A stretch of DNA of 64,000 nucleotides from Microvirga sp. (GTDB taxonomy: Bacteria > Pseudomonadota > Alphaproteobacteria > Rhizobiales > Beijerinckiaceae): positions 1 through 64,000 of the forward strand of contig JAQSWQ010000007.1 of assembly GCA_029266525.1 (NCBI GenBank), given 5' to 3'. Positions 1 to 8,866 of the stretch are shown here, piece after piece. How positions within the stretch are numbered: position 1 is the first letter of the stretch; every line of letters starts with the position of its first letter. The notes beneath the pieces are model-generated. The model worked only from the letters and a program-made list of their open reading frames with translations. It did no database searches and was not told where the DNA came from. The position numbers and the translations under genes are program-made.

Positions 1-373
1 CCGGTGCCCGCGCCGGGAACGCATGCCCGGTCCGGGTGGTCGGCTGAGGAACACGCGGTCCGAGGGGACGGGCGGGACTCTCCCAAAGAGAGGACCTGGG
101 CCTCTCCCCAGGCGCCGGTCGATCGGGCCTTGAAGTCCGATCCACTCGGCCTCAGCGGCGATCAAAACCACCGAAGCGCGGGGCGCCGACAGGCTCCCGT
201 ATAAAAATTAGGATCGAGCCGTCGCGTCCCGCGCCCCCTCGACCCTTCCGCCGCAACAGCTCGGGCCGAAAGGACCGCGAGCACGATGACGCATGGATGC
301 AGCAGCCCGCATTCGGAAAGCCGATCGCGTTCGCGCCCGACCTTGCAGCCGGAGCTCGGCGCCCCAACGGCTT
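1..373. other. No gene recognised
   Basis: This stretch lies downstream of the leftward nucleoside operon. The ORFs in it are short, overlap on both strands and show no family motif, so I do not call any. On the minus strand there are short self-complementary runs (around 85-120, with CCTGGGGAGAGGCCCAGG-like pairing) that could be terminator or small-RNA structure, but no U-tract makes this convincing. Confidence 0.4.
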
Positions 374-1318
374 TCAATATTGCAGCCGCGGATCGACCAC
401 GTTCTTCAGCTTCTCGCCGCGCTCGAAGGCGCCGACCTGCTCCGCGATCTGCTCGGCGATCGAATCCGGATTGCTCATGGCGGCGTTGTGGGGCGTGACC
501 GTCACGGCGGGATGGGTCCAGAGCGGCGAGTGAGCCGGCAGCGGCTCGGTCTCGAACACGTCGAGGGTCGCGGCATGGAGGGTGCCGTCCTCGAGCGCGG
601 CGAGGATGTCGGCCTCGACCTGGAGCCCGCCGCGCCCCGCATTGATCAGGATCGGCCCGCCGAGCTTGCCGTCGCGCGCCAGGCGCTCGAAGAGCGAGCG
701 GTTCAGGATGCCGCGCGTCGCCTCGGTCAACGGCAGCAGGCAGACGAGGATGTCGGTCCGGGCGAGAAAGGGCGTGAGGCCGCTTTCTCCCGAGAAGCTC
801 TGCACGTCTTCGACCTCGCGCGGCGAGCGGCTCCAGGCGGCGACGTCGAAGCCCATGACCTTCAGCTTGCGAGCGGCGTCCTGGCCGAGCACGCCGAGGC
901 CCATGATGCCGACCCGGACCTCGTGCGCGCCGGGCTGAAAGCGGTCGTCGAACCAGATTTTCCGGCGCTGCTGCTCGTCATGGCGCCGCTGTCGCCGCAG
1001 ATGCATGAGGCAGTGCAGCACGACGTACTCGCTCATGCGGGCGGTGAGGTCGGCGTCCACCACGCGCACGAGCGGCACCTTGGGCAGGAGCGGATCGCCG
1101 ATGAGGTGGTCGACGCCGGCGCCGAGCGAGAACAGCACCTGGAGATTCGGCAGCGCTGCGAGGCTGCCGGGCGGGTGCTTCCAGGAGGCGACGTAACGCA
1201 CCTCGGCAGGATCGAAGGCCTCGCCCAAGCCGAACACCCGCCGCTCCGGCATCAATCCGCGGAAGCGATCGATCCAGGGCTGCGGCTCCCACGCCGTGAT
1301 CGCGACGAGGAAGCTCAT
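374..1318 (-). CDS. D-2-hydroxyacid dehydrogenase, glyoxylate/hydroxypyruvate reductase A type
   Basis: Cytoplasmic NAD(P)H-dependent reductase of 2-ketoacids such as glyoxylate or hydroxypyruvate. The 314 residues match the GhrA subgroup length. The Rossmann motif GLGVLG lies at about 141-146, the substrate-binding Arg sits in NAGRGG (about 229), the catalytic Glu in DVFETEPL (about 256) and the His in TPHNAA (about 277). The ATG overlaps the deoA stop as ATGA, so it is co-transcribed as the last gene of the nucleoside operon. A link to nucleoside use is not obvious; the exact substrate cannot be read from sequence. Confidence 0.85.
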   Translation of the reverse strand: MSFLVAITAWEPQPWIDRFRGLMPERRVFGLGEAFDPAEVRYVASWKHPPGSLAALPNLQVLFSLGAGVDHLIGDPLLPKVPLVRVVDADLTARMSEYVVLHCLMHLRRQRRHDEQQRRKIWFDDRFQPGAHEVRVGIMGLGVLGQDAARKLKVMGFDVAAWSRSPREVEDVQSFSGESGLTPFLARTDILVCLLPLTEATRGILNRSLFERLARDGKLGGPILINAGRGGLQVEADILAALEDGTLHAATLDVFETEPLPAHSPLWTHPAVTVTPHNAAMSNPDSIAEQIAEQVGAFERGEKLKNVVDPRLQY

Positions 1319-2634
1319 CGGCCTGCCCCGATGCGTTCCGCGATCACGGGGCCCGGCTCGACCGGCCGCTCGCCGATCCGGTACGCCGCCCGCAGGGCTT
1401 CTTGGGCATGGGCGAACTGCTCCTCGGTACGCGCATGCACGAGGGCGAGCGGGCGCTCCGAATCGACGCTCTCGCCGATCCCGGCAAGCGCGCTCAAACC
1501 GATGGCATGGTCGATCGTCTGCTCCGGACGCGTGCGCCCGCCGCCGATGGCCACGACCGCGACGCCGAGCGCCCGTGTCGCGATCTCCTGCACGAAGCCA
1601 GGGGCCTGCGGGTGAGCCGGGCGGACGATCGGCGCCGCGGCAAGATAGTGCCCGGACTGCTCGAGGAGATCGGGCGGCCCGCCAAGCGCCGCGACCATGC
1701 GCCCGAAAACCTCGGCCGCGCGGCCCGAATCGATCGCCTCTTCCATGCGCGCTTCGCCGTCCCGCATGGACCCCGCGAGGCCGCCGAGCACCAGCATCTC
1801 CGCGCCGAGCGCGACGGTGACCTCATGAAAGCGCGGCTCGCGCCGGCGTCCGGTCAGATAATCGACCGCGTAGGCGACCTCGACGGCGTTCCCTGCCGCG
1901 GATGCGAGGGGCTGATTCATGTCGGTCAGGAGAGCGGCAATGGGGAGGCCGGCCCCGGTAGAGACATGCACCAGGCTGTCGGCGAGCGCGCGGGCACCGT
2001 CGATGGTCTCCATGAAGGCGCCCGATCCGAACTTCACGTCCATGGCGAGCCCGTCGAGCCCCTCCGCAAGCTTCTTCGACAGGATCGAGGAGGTGAGGAG
2101 ATCGAGCGACTCGGCCGTGCCGGTCACGTCGCGGATGGCGTAGAGCCGCTTGTCGGCGGGCGCGAGCTCGGCGGTCTGGCCGATGATGGCGCAGCCGACC
2201 GCGCGCACGACGCGTCGCAAGGTCGCAAGATCGGGCCCGGTGACGTAGCCGGGGATCGAATCCATCTTGTCGAGCGTGCCGCCGGTGTGGCCGAGCCCGC
2301 GGCCCGAGATCATCGGCACGAAGCCGCCGCAGGCGGCGACCGCCGGCGCGAGCGCGAGGCTCACCGTGTCCCCGACGCCGCCGGTCGAGTGCTTGTCGAG
2401 GACCGGGCCGGGCAGGTCCCAGGTCAGCACCTCGCCGGAGCGCGTCATCGCGCGCGTGAGCGCGACGCGTTCGGCGGTCGAGAGGCCGCGGAAGAACACC
2501 GCCATCGCGAAGGCCGCCGCCTGCGCCTCGGAGACCTCGCCGGTCTTCAGCCCGTCGATCACGAAGGCGATCTCGTCCGCTCCGAGCGGGCGGCCGTCGC
2601 GTTTCGCGCGGATGATCTCCTGCGGAAGCCGCAC
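1315..2634 (-). CDS. deoA: Thymidine phosphorylase
   Basis: Phosphorolysis of thymidine or deoxyuridine to free base and 2-deoxyribose-1-phosphate in the cytoplasm. The 439-residue length is standard for the family. The phosphate-binding signature KHSTGGVGD is at about 81-89, followed by GRGLGHTGGTLDK and later KFGSGAFM, all hallmarks of pyrimidine nucleoside phosphorylases. The start is GTG three bases after the deoC stop. It sits between deoC and a 2-hydroxyacid dehydrogenase in a salvage operon with cdd and punA, which fits conversion of pyrimidine deoxynucleosides to central metabolites. Confidence 0.95.
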   Translation of the reverse strand: MRLPQEIIRAKRDGRPLGADEIAFVIDGLKTGEVSEAQAAAFAMAVFFRGLSTAERVALTRAMTRSGEVLTWDLPGPVLDKHSTGGVGDTVSLALAPAVAACGGFVPMISGRGLGHTGGTLDKMDSIPGYVTGPDLATLRRVVRAVGCAIIGQTAELAPADKRLYAIRDVTGTAESLDLLTSSILSKKLAEGLDGLAMDVKFGSGAFMETIDGARALADSLVHVSTGAGLPIAALLTDMNQPLASAAGNAVEVAYAVDYLTGRRREPRFHEVTVALGAEMLVLGGLAGSMRDGEARMEEAIDSGRAAEVFGRMVAALGGPPDLLEQSGHYLAAAPIVRPAHPQAPGFVQEIATRALGVAVVAIGGGRTRPEQTIDHAIGLSALAGIGESVDSERPLALVHARTEEQFAHAQEALRAAYRIGERPVEPGPVIAERIGAGR

Positions 2635-2637
2635 CGT

Positions 2638-3387
2638 TCAGCGATCCGCCGTGCCTGGCGCCTCGATCGCGGCGACAAGGCTCTCGTAGAGCGCGCTCGC
2701 GCCGATGCGGAAGGTCTTCGGCGTCGCCCAGCCCGCTCCCATGACCCGATCGGCGAGATCGAGGTAGGTCCGCGCGCCATCGAGCGTCCGGATCCCCCCC
2801 GAGACCTTGAGGCCGGCCGGCTTGCCCGATGCGCGGATCGCAGCGAGGATCGCCTCGGCGGCCTCGGGCGTCGCCGAAACCCGGCTCTTGCCGGTCGAGG
2901 TCTTCACGAAATCGGCACCGCTCGCGATCGCGAGGCGGGCGGCCGCCTCGATCCGATCGGACGCGCCGAGCGCGCCGGTCTCCAGGATGGCCTTCAGCGT
3001 GCGGCCCGAGCCGACGACCTCACGCACCCCGCTCAAGAAGTCGGCGACGAACGCCGTCTCGCCGCGCTGGAGCGCGTCGTAGGGCAGCACGCAATCGATC
3101 TCGTCGGCGCCGTCGCCAAGCGCCTCCTCGGCATCCTCGATCACCTTCTCGATATCCTTGTCGCCGCGCGGGAAATTCACGACCGTTGCGATGCGCACCG
3201 GCGTGCCTTCGAGCGCGTCGCGCGCCCGCGTGACGAATTGCGGCCACACGCAGACGGCCGCGACCGGCCCGTGCGGCGTCAGCGCCTTGCGGCACAACCG
3301 GTCGATGAGAGCGTCGGAGCAGCTGTCGGACAGCTCCGTCAGATCGAGGCAGCGCAGGGCGCGCCGCGCCAGCGCCGCATCAGACAT
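2638..3387 (-). CDS. deoC: Deoxyribose-phosphate aldolase
   Basis: Cleaves 2-deoxyribose-5-phosphate to glyceraldehyde-3-phosphate and acetaldehyde. The protein is a class I TIM-barrel aldolase: VNFPRGD near residue 60, the Schiff-base lysine in VKTSTGKS and the second catalytic lysine in GLKVSGGIR are present. I chose the ATG at 3387 (MSDAALARR), which overlaps the punA stop by eight bases, over the TTG at 3405 used in the ORF track. It works after DeoA/PunA, although the phosphopentomutase DeoB needed to link them is not in the window. Confidence 0.93.
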   Translation of the reverse strand: MSDAALARRALRCLDLTELSDSCSDALIDRLCRKALTPHGPVAAVCVWPQFVTRARDALEGTPVRIATVVNFPRGDKDIEKVIEDAEEALGDGADEIDCVLPYDALQRGETAFVADFLSGVREVVGSGRTLKAILETGALGASDRIEAAARLAIASGADFVKTSTGKSRVSATPEAAEAILAAIRASGKPAGLKVSGGIRTLDGARTYLDLADRVMGAGWATPKTFRIGASALYESLVAAIEAPGTADR

Positions 3388-4216
3388 CGTCGATCCTGCC
3401 GACAAAACCGCGGATCAGGCGCCGCAAGCCGGCCGCCGCCCCGGAAGCCCGGTCCTTGGTCTCGGCATGCGAAGGCGAGGCCCCGCCGATTCCGGCGGCC
3501 ATGTTGGTCACGACCGACACCGCCGCGACCTTGAGGCCGAAATAGCGTGCCAGGATCACCTCCGGCACCGTCGACATGCCGACGATGTCGGCGCCGAGCG
3601 TCTTTGCCATCCGGATCTCGGCCGGCGTCTCGAAGCTCGGCCCGGCGAACCACACGTAGACGCCTTCGTGCACGTTGAGGCCGGCCGCGACGCCGGCGAG
3701 CTTCAGCTTCTTGCGCAGGCGCTCGTCATAGGCGCCGGTCAGCGAAACGAAACGGCGCTCGCTGCGGTCGCCGATCAGCGGGTTCCCGCCGGACAGGTTG
3801 ATGTGGTCGGTGACGATGACGAGGCTCGACGGCCGGATGTCGAGCTTGAGCGAGCCGCCGGCGTTGGTGAGAAGGAGCGGCGGCGAGCCGAGCGCGGTCA
3901 GCAACCCGATCGGCACGTGCATCGCCCCGGCATCCCCGGTCTCGTAGTAATGGGCGCGGCCCTGCAGGAGCAGCACCCGCTTGCGCTCCAGGCGCCCGGC
4001 AATGAGCTGGCCGGGATGGCCGGAAACCGAGGGCTGCGGAAAGTGCGGCACCTCCGCGTAGGGCAGCGCGATCGCGTCCTCGAGGTCGTCGGCGAGCTTG
4101 CCGAGGCCGGTGCCGAGCACCACGGCACAATCGTACCGGCCCTCGAAGCCGCGGGCGCGGAGCGCCTCGACGGCTTCCGCGATGCGCGGATCAGGGCTCG
4201 GCGTCGCGTTGGTCAT
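3380..4216 (-). CDS. punA: Purine-nucleoside phosphorylase, trimeric type
   Basis: Phosphorolysis of purine nucleosides to the base and (deoxy)ribose-1-phosphate. At 278 residues it fits the low-molecular-mass PNP/MTAP family. Visible motifs are VLGTGLG near the N terminus, GHPGQLIAGR, LLTNAGGSL, GPSFETPAEI and GMSTVPE, then VTNMAAG. The start MTNATPS (ATG at 4216) gives a perfect ATGA overlap with the cdd stop; the ORF-track extension to 4357 lies in the cdd coding region and is rejected. Substrate could in principle be methylthioadenosine, but the deo/cdd context favours nucleoside salvage. Confidence 0.9.
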   Translation of the reverse strand: MTNATPSPDPRIAEAVEALRARGFEGRYDCAVVLGTGLGKLADDLEDAIALPYAEVPHFPQPSVSGHPGQLIAGRLERKRVLLLQGRAHYYETGDAGAMHVPIGLLTALGSPPLLLTNAGGSLKLDIRPSSLVIVTDHINLSGGNPLIGDRSERRFVSLTGAYDERLRKKLKLAGVAAGLNVHEGVYVWFAGPSFETPAEIRMAKTLGADIVGMSTVPEVILARYFGLKVAAVSVVTNMAAGIGGASPSHAETKDRASGAAAGLRRLIRGFVGRIDDV

Positions 4217-4620
4217 GGCGCCAGATTCTCGGGTCCGAAGGAGAAGGGCAACAGCTCGTCCAACCGGAAGCTGCGCCTGATTCCGTTCACATCCGCGGTA
4301 TGGATCAAAGCGTCGGGCGCGGCAAATTCGCGGATGCGCTGTCGGCACGCCCCGCACGGGGTGACGAGCGCCTCGCCTTCGCCGAGAACCAGTACCGCGG
4401 CGATGCGCGCCTCGCCCGCCGCCACCATGGCGGCGATGGCGCCGGCCTCGGCGCAGGTGACGACCGGAAAGGCGGCGTTCTCGACATTGCAGCCGGCGAA
4501 GACGGCACCTCCCCGGGTCGCGACCGCGGCCCCGACCTTGAAACCGGAATAGGGGGCATAGGCGCGCTCGCGGGCGAGCCGCGCGGCTTCGAAAAGCGTC
4601 TGAAGCTGCGGGTCGGCCAC
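4213..4620 (-). CDS. cdd: Cytidine deaminase
   Basis: Zinc-dependent deamination of cytidine and deoxycytidine to (deoxy)uridine. The 135-residue length is that of the homotetrameric class. NVENAAFPVVTCAEAGAI supplies the first zinc Cys and the catalytic Glu; PCGACRQ supplies the other two zinc cysteines. The start is GTG with no obvious ribosome-binding site. It opens the cdd-punA-deoC-deoA string of overlapping genes and lies downstream of two nucleoside-type permease genes. Confidence 0.93.
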   Translation of the reverse strand: MADPQLQTLFEAARLARERAYAPYSGFKVGAAVATRGGAVFAGCNVENAAFPVVTCAEAGAIAAMVAAGEARIAAVLVLGEGEALVTPCGACRQRIREFAAPDALIHTADVNGIRRSFRLDELLPFSFGPENLAP

Positions 4621-4623
4621 GAG

Positions 4624-4713
4624 CTATCTACTTCGCGACCGCATGATGCTCATCGGCCGGCTTTCCGCCTGCCGGAGTGTGGTCGGGCTCGACGAGCTCA
4701 TGGTCGATGCCAT
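4624..4713 (-). CDS. Possible small ORF (29 codons) between permease and cdd
   Basis: Too short for the ORF track. The reading frame MASTMSSSS... ending in SRSR has an ATG preceded at about six bases by AGAGGAGC, the best Shine-Dalgarno sequence in the 145-bp gap. The Ser/Arg-rich product resembles no family I know. It may be a leader peptide, or the ribosome-binding site may be fortuitous. The cdd GTG just downstream lacks a clear ribosome-binding site, so translational coupling is conceivable. Confidence 0.25.
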   Translation of the reverse strand: MASTMSSSSPTTLRQAESRPMSIMRSRSR

Positions 4714-4765
4714 CACGTGCTCCTCTTTCAGCAACTATGGGGAAGTCGCCAAGGTACAGGCAAGC

Positions 4766-5671
4766 TCAGCGCTCTTTCACGTAAGGGACGCCCGCGGCCC
4801 GCGGCGGCACCGCGCGGCCGATCAGCCCGCCCAGCAGAACCACCGTCATCAGGTAGGGCAAGGCCTGCACGGCCTGCACCGGCACCTCGCCGATCCCGGG
4901 GAGCACCGTGCCCTGGAGGCGGATCGCGGCCGCGTCGAGGAGGCCGAAGAGGTAGCAGGTCCCGAGCGCCGGCCAGGCGCGCCAGCGGGCGAAGATCAGG
5001 GCGGCGAGCGCGATAAAGCCCTTTCCGGCCGTCATGTTGGGGATGAAGCCGGCCGATTGTGCGATTGCCAGATAGGCGCCGCCGAGCCCGCATAGCAGGC
5101 CGCCGATGAGAACGGCCGCGTAGCGCAGGCCCTCGACCGAGACCCCGGCCGTGTCCACCGCGGCCGGATTCTCCCCGACCGCGCGAACTCGCAGGCCGAA
5201 TCGTGTCTGCGCGAGCCCCCAGGCGGTGAGCGGAACAGCCAACAGTGCGACATAGACGAGAACGGAGTGACCGAGGACGACGTCGCCGAAGCGCCCGGCG
5301 CCGTCGACCGGCGGCGTGCGCCCGCCCTGGCCGAACCAGGCGTGGCCAAGGACCGCGGTGAGCCCCAAGGCCAGCATGTTGATCGCGACCCCGGACACGA
5401 TCTGGTTGCCGCGCTGGCTGATCGAGGCAAAGCCGTGCAGGACGGCAAAGGCGGCGGAGGCCGCAAGCGCCGCGGCGAGCCCGACCCAGGCCGAGGCGGT
5501 GGCGTAGGCCGCCGCTCCGGCCGCGAAGGCAGCGGCCAGCATCTTTCCCTCGAGCCCGATGTCGACGACGCCGGATTTCTCCGACCAGAGCCCGGCAAGG
5601 CAGGCGAAGAGCAGCGGGATCGAGAGCCTCAGCCCCGAGTCGAGGAGAGCGAGGAGCCCGGCCGCGTCCAC
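4766..5671 (-). CDS. ABC transporter permease, nucleoside uptake (NupQ/YufQ type)
   Basis: Inner-membrane permease of the BPD_transp_2 family with many hydrophobic segments over 301 residues. The N-terminal SEKSGVVDIGLEGKMLAAAF and the central AVGENPAAVDTAGVSVEGLRY are typical of the second permease of Bmp-type nucleoside importers. The start is GTG, one base after the stop of the partner permease. Downstream salvage genes support nucleoside uptake. No ATPase or substrate-binding lipoprotein gene is next to it. Confidence 0.85.
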   Translation of the reverse strand: MDAAGLLALLDSGLRLSIPLLFACLAGLWSEKSGVVDIGLEGKMLAAAFAAGAAAYATASAWVGLAAALAASAAFAVLHGFASISQRGNQIVSGVAINMLALGLTAVLGHAWFGQGGRTPPVDGAGRFGDVVLGHSVLVYVALLAVPLTAWGLAQTRFGLRVRAVGENPAAVDTAGVSVEGLRYAAVLIGGLLCGLGGAYLAIAQSAGFIPNMTAGKGFIALAALIFARWRAWPALGTCYLFGLLDAAAIRLQGTVLPGIGEVPVQAVQALPYLMTVVLLGGLIGRAVPPRAAGVPYVKER

Positions 5672-5672
5672 T

Positions 5673-6776
5673 TCAGGCGCTCGCCAGGGGAAGAGGCTTC
5701 AAGCTCGCCGCGATGATGCGCCGGAACAGGCCTTCGAGCGCGCCGGCCATCAGGATCACGATCCCGCCCATCACCACGATCATGTCGCGGGTGATCTTAG
5801 GCTGCTCGAAGGAGAGCTCGGCCCCGCCCTGGTAGAGCACGCCGAACAGGAGCGCCGCGAGGACGATGCCGGCCGGATGCCCCCGCCCCATCAGCGCGAC
5901 CGCGATCCCCACGAAACCGTAGCCCGCGCTGAACTCGAGGATGAGCCGGTGCTGGTAGCCCATGAGTTCGTTGACCGCGAGCCCGCCCGCGAGGGCCCCC
6001 GACAGGACCATCGCCACGATCGTGATCCGCTCGACCGAGATGCCGGCATAGACGGCGGCGCGCGGGTTCTGGCCGACGACGCGGATGGCGTAGCCAAGGC
6101 GAGAGCGGTAGATCAGCAGCCAGACGGCAACCGCCGCGACGAGCGCCATTAACAGCGACAGGTTGAGCTGCGAAGTCGGCGCCTCGACGCCGAAGCCGCG
6201 CAGCACGTCATGCATGAAGGGGACGTGCGATGCCGGCACAAAGCTGCGCGTCTCCGGATTCATGGAGGCGGGCTCGCGCAGGACGTTCACGAGCAGGTAG
6301 ACCATCAAGACGTTGGCGAGCCAGTTGAACATGATGGTGGTGATGACGACGTGGCTGCCGCGCCGCGCCTGCAGGTAGCCCGGGACGAAAGCCCAGGCCG
6401 CGCCGAACAGGGCCGCGGTGCCGATGCCGAGCGGGACCAGCAAGGGCGCGGGCAGGCTTCCGAGATGCAGGCAGACGAGCGCCACGCCGAACCCGGCAAG
6501 CGTCGCCTGGCCTTCTCCGCCGATGTTGAACAGGCCGGCGTGGTAGGCGACCGCGACCGCAAGCCCCGTGAAGATGAAGTTCGTCGCGTAGAAGAGCGTG
6601 AAGCCTAGGCCCTCCGCGGAGCCGAGGCTGCCCTGGACGAGGATGCGGCTCGCCTTCAGCGGGTTCTCGCCGATTCCGAGCACGACGAGCCCGGCCAGGA
6701 GAAAGGCCGCCGCGACTGCAACCGCCGGAACCAGCGCCACCTCGGCCCAGCGCGGGAGGTCGCGCACCGCTACCAC
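5673..6776 (-). CDS. ABC transporter permease, nucleoside uptake (NupP/YufP type)
   Basis: First permease of the pair, 367 residues, BPD_transp_2 family. NIGGEGQATLAGFG, the long periplasmic region (SMNPETRSFVPASHVPF) and VGQNPRAAVYAGISVERI mark it as a nucleoside/Bmp-type permease. The start is GTG at 6776; a GTG nine bases further in is also possible. It heads the permease-permease-cdd-punA-deoC-deoA unit. A 92-bp palindromic element separates it from the aminotransferase gene upstream, in the place where an ATPase gene is usually found. Confidence 0.85.
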   Translation of the reverse strand: MVAVRDLPRWAEVALVPAVAVAAAFLLAGLVVLGIGENPLKASRILVQGSLGSAEGLGFTLFYATNFIFTGLAVAVAYHAGLFNIGGEGQATLAGFGVALVCLHLGSLPAPLLVPLGIGTAALFGAAWAFVPGYLQARRGSHVVITTIMFNWLANVLMVYLLVNVLREPASMNPETRSFVPASHVPFMHDVLRGFGVEAPTSQLNLSLLMALVAAVAVWLLIYRSRLGYAIRVVGQNPRAAVYAGISVERITIVAMVLSGALAGGLAVNELMGYQHRLILEFSAGYGFVGIAVALMGRGHPAGIVLAALLFGVLYQGGAELSFEQPKITRDMIVVMGGIVILMAGALEGLFRRIIAASLKPLPLASA

Positions 6777-6802
6777 GGCAGCGGTTCTTGCAGAGCGCGC
6801 CG

Positions 6803-6894
6803 GTCGTCCCGGCGAGAGCGAAGCGAAGAGCCGGGACCGATGCCCTGCGCCGGCGCTGTGGATCCCGGATCAGCCTTCGGCCGTCCCGGACAAC
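6803..6894. repeat. 92-bp extragenic palindromic element, family A copy 1
   Basis: It begins GTCGTCCCGG and ends CCGTCCCGGACAAC, with two inner hairpins around GCGAAGCGAAGAGCCGGGA and GGATCCCGGATCAGCC. It is the same length and arrangement as the copy at 44690-44781, and the copy at 30310-30357 matches one half. Located between dat and the permease genes on the minus strand. Confidence 0.75.
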
Positions 6895-6912
6895 CAGCTC
6901 TCGAGATGAGGA

Positions 6913-7773
6913 TCAAGCCGCCTTGGCCGGAGCGCCGGCCATCTCGAGATAGAGCTGGCGCAGGCGCCGGGTCAGCGCGCCCGGGCGGCCGTTGCCGACC
7001 GGCTTGCCGTCGATCTCGACCACCGGCATCACGAAGCTCGAGGCGCTGGTGAGGAAGGCCTCGGCTGCCGCATGCGCCTCCTCGATCGTGAACAGGCGCT
7101 CCTCGACCTTGAGCCCATGCTCCTGCGCAAGCCGCATCACCGACTGTCGCGTGATGCCGGGCAGGATCGCGTTCGACAAAGGCCGGGTCACGATCCGGCC
7201 GTCCCGCGTGATGATGAAGGCGGTCGAGGAGCTGCCCTCGGTGACGTGGCCGTCCTCGACCATCCAGGCCTCGAACACGCCGGCTTCCGCCGCCGCCTGC
7301 TTTGCCAGCACCTGCGCGAGGAGCGCGACCGATTTGATGTCGCGCCGCTTCCAGCGCAGGTCTTCGACGGTCACCACGGCGACGCCGGTCTCTGCGGCCG
7401 GGGCGCGGGTGATGTTCTTCACCTGCGTGAACATCACGACGGTCGGTTTGGCATCCTTCGGGAAGGCGAAGTCGCGCTCGGCGGCGCCGCGCGTCACCTC
7501 CATGTAGACGACGCCTTCGACGAGGCCGTTGCGGCGCACGAGCTCCTCCTCGAGCCGCGTCCATTCCTGCGCCGTGTAGGGGTTAGCGATGCGGATCTGG
7601 TCCAGCGAGCGGTCGAGCCGGGCGAGATGCGCGTCGTTTTCGACGAGCCGGGAGTTGAGCACCGCGCTCACCTCGTAGATGCCGTCGGCGAACAGGAAGC
7701 CCCGGTCCATGATCGGGATCGAGGCCTCCTCGAAGGGCAGGAAGGAGCCGTTGACGAAGACGATGCTGGACAT
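6913..7773 (-). CDS. dat: D-amino-acid transaminase (class IV aminotransferase)
   Basis: PLP-dependent fold-type IV transaminase, usually exchanging the amino group between D-alanine/D-glutamate and 2-oxoacids. The 286-residue length fits. DRGFLFADGIYEV lies near residue 23, the PLP lysine is K147 in RRDIKSVALL (the DIKS context is that of D-amino-acid rather than branched-chain enzymes), and EGSSSTAFI follows. The ATG has a good upstream site (GGAGAAGG). Divergent from the DapA-like gene. Branched-chain transaminase or aminodeoxychorismate lyase are less likely alternatives. Confidence 0.85.
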   Translation of the reverse strand: MSSIVFVNGSFLPFEEASIPIMDRGFLFADGIYEVSAVLNSRLVENDAHLARLDRSLDQIRIANPYTAQEWTRLEEELVRRNGLVEGVVYMEVTRGAAERDFAFPKDAKPTVVMFTQVKNITRAPAAETGVAVVTVEDLRWKRRDIKSVALLAQVLAKQAAAEAGVFEAWMVEDGHVTEGSSSTAFIITRDGRIVTRPLSNAILPGITRQSVMRLAQEHGLKVEERLFTIEEAHAAAEAFLTSASSFVMPVVEIDGKPVGNGRPGALTRRLRQLYLEMAGAPAKAA

Positions 7774-7912
7774 GCGGAGCCTTCTCCGGAAACCGCGCCG
7801 ACTCTATGCGCGCGCTTCATGAAGGCACAAGGGCGGGCGGCGCATGCACCGTTGCGCGGGCCGGCCGCCGGGACTAGCGTCCGCCCGATTTGCGCATCCC
7901 GAGGAGAGCCCG

Positions 7913-8845
7913 ATGCTCGATGCTTCCGCCAGCGGCGTCTATGTGATCGCGCCGACGCCCTTCCACGACGACGGCCGCATCGACGAGCGCTCGACCGACC
8001 GCATGACCGACTTCTTCCTGGAGTCGGGCGTGACCGGCATCACGGTGCTCGGCCAGATGGGCGAGGCGCCGAAGCTCGACCATGCGGAGGCGGTCGGCAT
8101 CGCGGCCCGCGTGATCAGGCGCGCCAAGGTGCCGGTGATCGTCGGCGTCTCGGCGCCGGGCTTTGCGGCGATGCGCTCGATCACGCGCGAGGTTATGGAG
8201 GCGGGCGCGGCAGGCGTCATGATCGCCCCGCCCTCCTCGCTGCGCACCGACGACCAGATCGTCGGGTACTATCGGCAGGCCGGCGAGGCGGTCGGCACGG
8301 ACGTCCCCTTCGTCATCCAGGACTATCCGCTCACCTTCTCGGTGGTGATGACGCCGGCCGTGATCCGCCGCATCGTGCAGGAGAACCCCTCCTGCGTGAT
8401 GCTGAAGCACGAGGATTGGCCGGGGCTCGAGAAGATCTCGGCGTTGCGCGGCTTCGAGAAGGACGGCTCGATGCGCCGCATCTCGATCCTGTGCGGCAAT
8501 GGCGGGCTGTTCCTCGATTTCGAGATGGAGCGCGGCGCCGACGGCGCGATGACCGGCTACTGCTTTCCGGACATGCTCGTCGACGTCGTCCGCCTCCAGA
8601 AGGCCGGCCGGCGCGACGAGGCGCATGATCTCTTCGACGCCCATCTGCCCCTCATCCGCTACGAGCAGCAGCCGGCCGCCGGGCTCGCGGTGCGCAAATA
8701 CGTGCTGAAGCGCCGCGGCATCCTTTCGAGCGACGCCCAGCGCAAGCCCGCAGGCGCGCTTTCGGCCACGGCCAAGGCCGAGATCGACTATCTCCTCTCG
8801 CGCCTCGGCCAGTCCGACCAGCGCGCGCTCAAGCTCGCGGCATGA
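7913..8845 (+). CDS. DapA/N-acetylneuraminate lyase family aldolase
   Basis: TIM-barrel class I aldolase or dehydratase acting on a 2-oxo acid through a Schiff base. The protein has 310 residues from the ATG at 7913, preceded by GAGGAGAG; the ORF-track extension lacks family sequence. The catalytic Tyr is in IQDYPL (about 138) and the lysine in CVMLKHEDWP (about 165). The usual GTTGE loop reads GQMGEAPKL, so this is probably not the housekeeping dihydrodipicolinate synthase. Substrate unknown. Convergent with pxpC. Confidence 0.75.
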   Translation: MLDASASGVYVIAPTPFHDDGRIDERSTDRMTDFFLESGVTGITVLGQMGEAPKLDHAEAVGIAARVIRRAKVPVIVGVSAPGFAAMRSITREVMEAGAAGVMIAPPSSLRTDDQIVGYYRQAGEAVGTDVPFVIQDYPLTFSVVMTPAVIRRIVQENPSCVMLKHEDWPGLEKISALRGFEKDGSMRRISILCGNGGLFLDFEMERGADGAMTGYCFPDMLVDVVRLQKAGRRDEAHDLFDAHLPLIRYEQQPAAGLAVRKYVLKRRGILSSDAQRKPAGALSATAKAEIDYLLSRLGQSDQRALKLAA

Positions 8846-8866
8846 GGCCGCCGGGCGCGGCTCGTT

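Noticed and set aside
1402-3534. 710-codon plus-strand ORF over deoA/deoC
   Set aside because: Antisense shadow in GC-rich DNA. The minus-strand proteins carry full family motifs; this product is Arg/Asp-rich without any motif.
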